From Entonaema liquescens (taxonomy: Eukaryota; Ascomycota; Sordariomycetes; Xylariales; Xylariaceae): DNA of 64,000 nt. The translations under genes and the position numbers were made by a program. Each line of letters starts with the position of its first letter. Positions within the stretch are counted from its first letter, which is position 1. Location of the stretch: the NCBI GenBank assembly GCA_902805475.1, contig CADCSX010000005.1:631501-695500 (forward strand), read 5' to 3'. A model generated the notes under the pieces. It searched no databases. It was not told the origin of the DNA and saw only the letters and a list, made by a program, of their open reading frames with translations. Shown piece after piece: positions 63,509 through 64,000 of this stretch.

Positions 63509-64000
63509 ATAAGACTAGCGTTACATGAACCTAGTTCGGAGATATCGTAAGCCCATGGTAGGATCAAGAAGATCCATCAGTGTTGCAAGAGGATATCTAA
63601 GGGGCATGCAGCGTTTCCAACCGCTGAAGGATAGGTTAACCACGATTGTTTTTGGGCGGATATTTGCCATCATTTTTATATACCCTTCATTTTAGCTGCG
63701 GATATTGCAATAGATTGGCCCCGGAGGGGCTGAGGCGTCACTCGTTAGAACATGTTTATTTTCTGTTAGGCGTACGTTCCGGCGTTGAGGATCTCCGGGA
63801 TGGGTTCGCGTTGTGGATTTAATTACCCTCTCTTTTCACAAGTCTATGATAATATCATTCTAAGTAAATTATTATTCAATAAAGTCTATTTCCATTACTC
63901 ATTTCTATTCTAAGAGAGCCTCAACTTCGTTTCTGGGTACGGCCTACGCGATGGATCTACCCCCTCGACTAAGTTACAGTTGTAGGTCTACTCTATGTAG
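63509..64000. other. 3' flank of the RTA1-like gene
   Basis: No gene seen up to the window end. AATAAAG at 63879-63885 could serve as a polyadenylation signal. Confidence 0.5.

Noticed and set aside
1..64000. CRISPR arrays, rRNA operons, telomeric TTAGGG repeats, polyketide or peptide synthetase genes
   Set aside because: Looked for and not seen on either strand.

Overview
The window comes from a filamentous ascomycete nuclear genome. The genes have short introns (about 50-140 nt) with GTRNGT donors, CTAAC-like branch points and YAG acceptors. They encode typically fungal proteins: a KEX1 carboxypeptidase, an AIM24 protein, fungal Mediator subunit 1, a Boi-type SH3-SAM-PH protein, a 2EXR-domain protein and an RTA1-like membrane protein. 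Two tracts are reduced to almost pure A/T with the few surviving C/G mostly in CpG, the footprint of repeat-induced point mutation (RIP). A sordariomycete is likely; the order is not decidable from sequence alone.

Layout. 1-10490 is an AT-rich, gene-free block. It contains two inverted copies (about 3.3 kb arms, 90-3410 and 6261-9610) of a RIP-destroyed repeat, plus extra copies of its roughly 210-bp terminal sequence. 10491-24984 is a loosely packed accessory-looking stretch: an ATF-type bZIP factor, a broken short-chain dehydrogenase, a nine-exon MFS sugar transporter, an orphan 310-aa protein, a four-exon Fe(II)/2-oxoglutarate dioxygenase and a proline-rich AIM24 protein. 24985-49240 holds mostly conserved housekeeping genes: a long disordered protein behind a long leader, MED1, the Boi-like gene, a MIZ/SP-RING protein and KEX1. 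A small palindrome-rich element lies upstream of MED1. 49241-59275 is sparse: a 182-aa hypothetical protein, a 2EXR protein and a mitochondrial-looking lipase. At 59881-60925 sits a 1,045-bp terminal-inverted-repeat element with TA target duplications and a RIPed core. The window ends with an RTA1-like gene whose start is overlapped by a five-codon upstream ORF.

No operon-like or obviously cooperating gene set is visible; genes are individually promoted and oriented at random. I did not find a clearly new biological system. The most informative signals are (i) a 3 x 26-bp tandem array at the edge of the RIPed element, in which the units differ by G-to-A or C-to-T changes forming an outward gradient, (ii) the paired inverted RIPed elements, (iii) a 9-nt microexon in the sugar transporter, and (iv) three genes each broken by a one-base deficit, two certainly and one possibly in a mononucleotide run, which may be assembly errors or real decay. 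Exon coordinates in the entries are my own reading of splice signals and reading frames; no RNA evidence was available.
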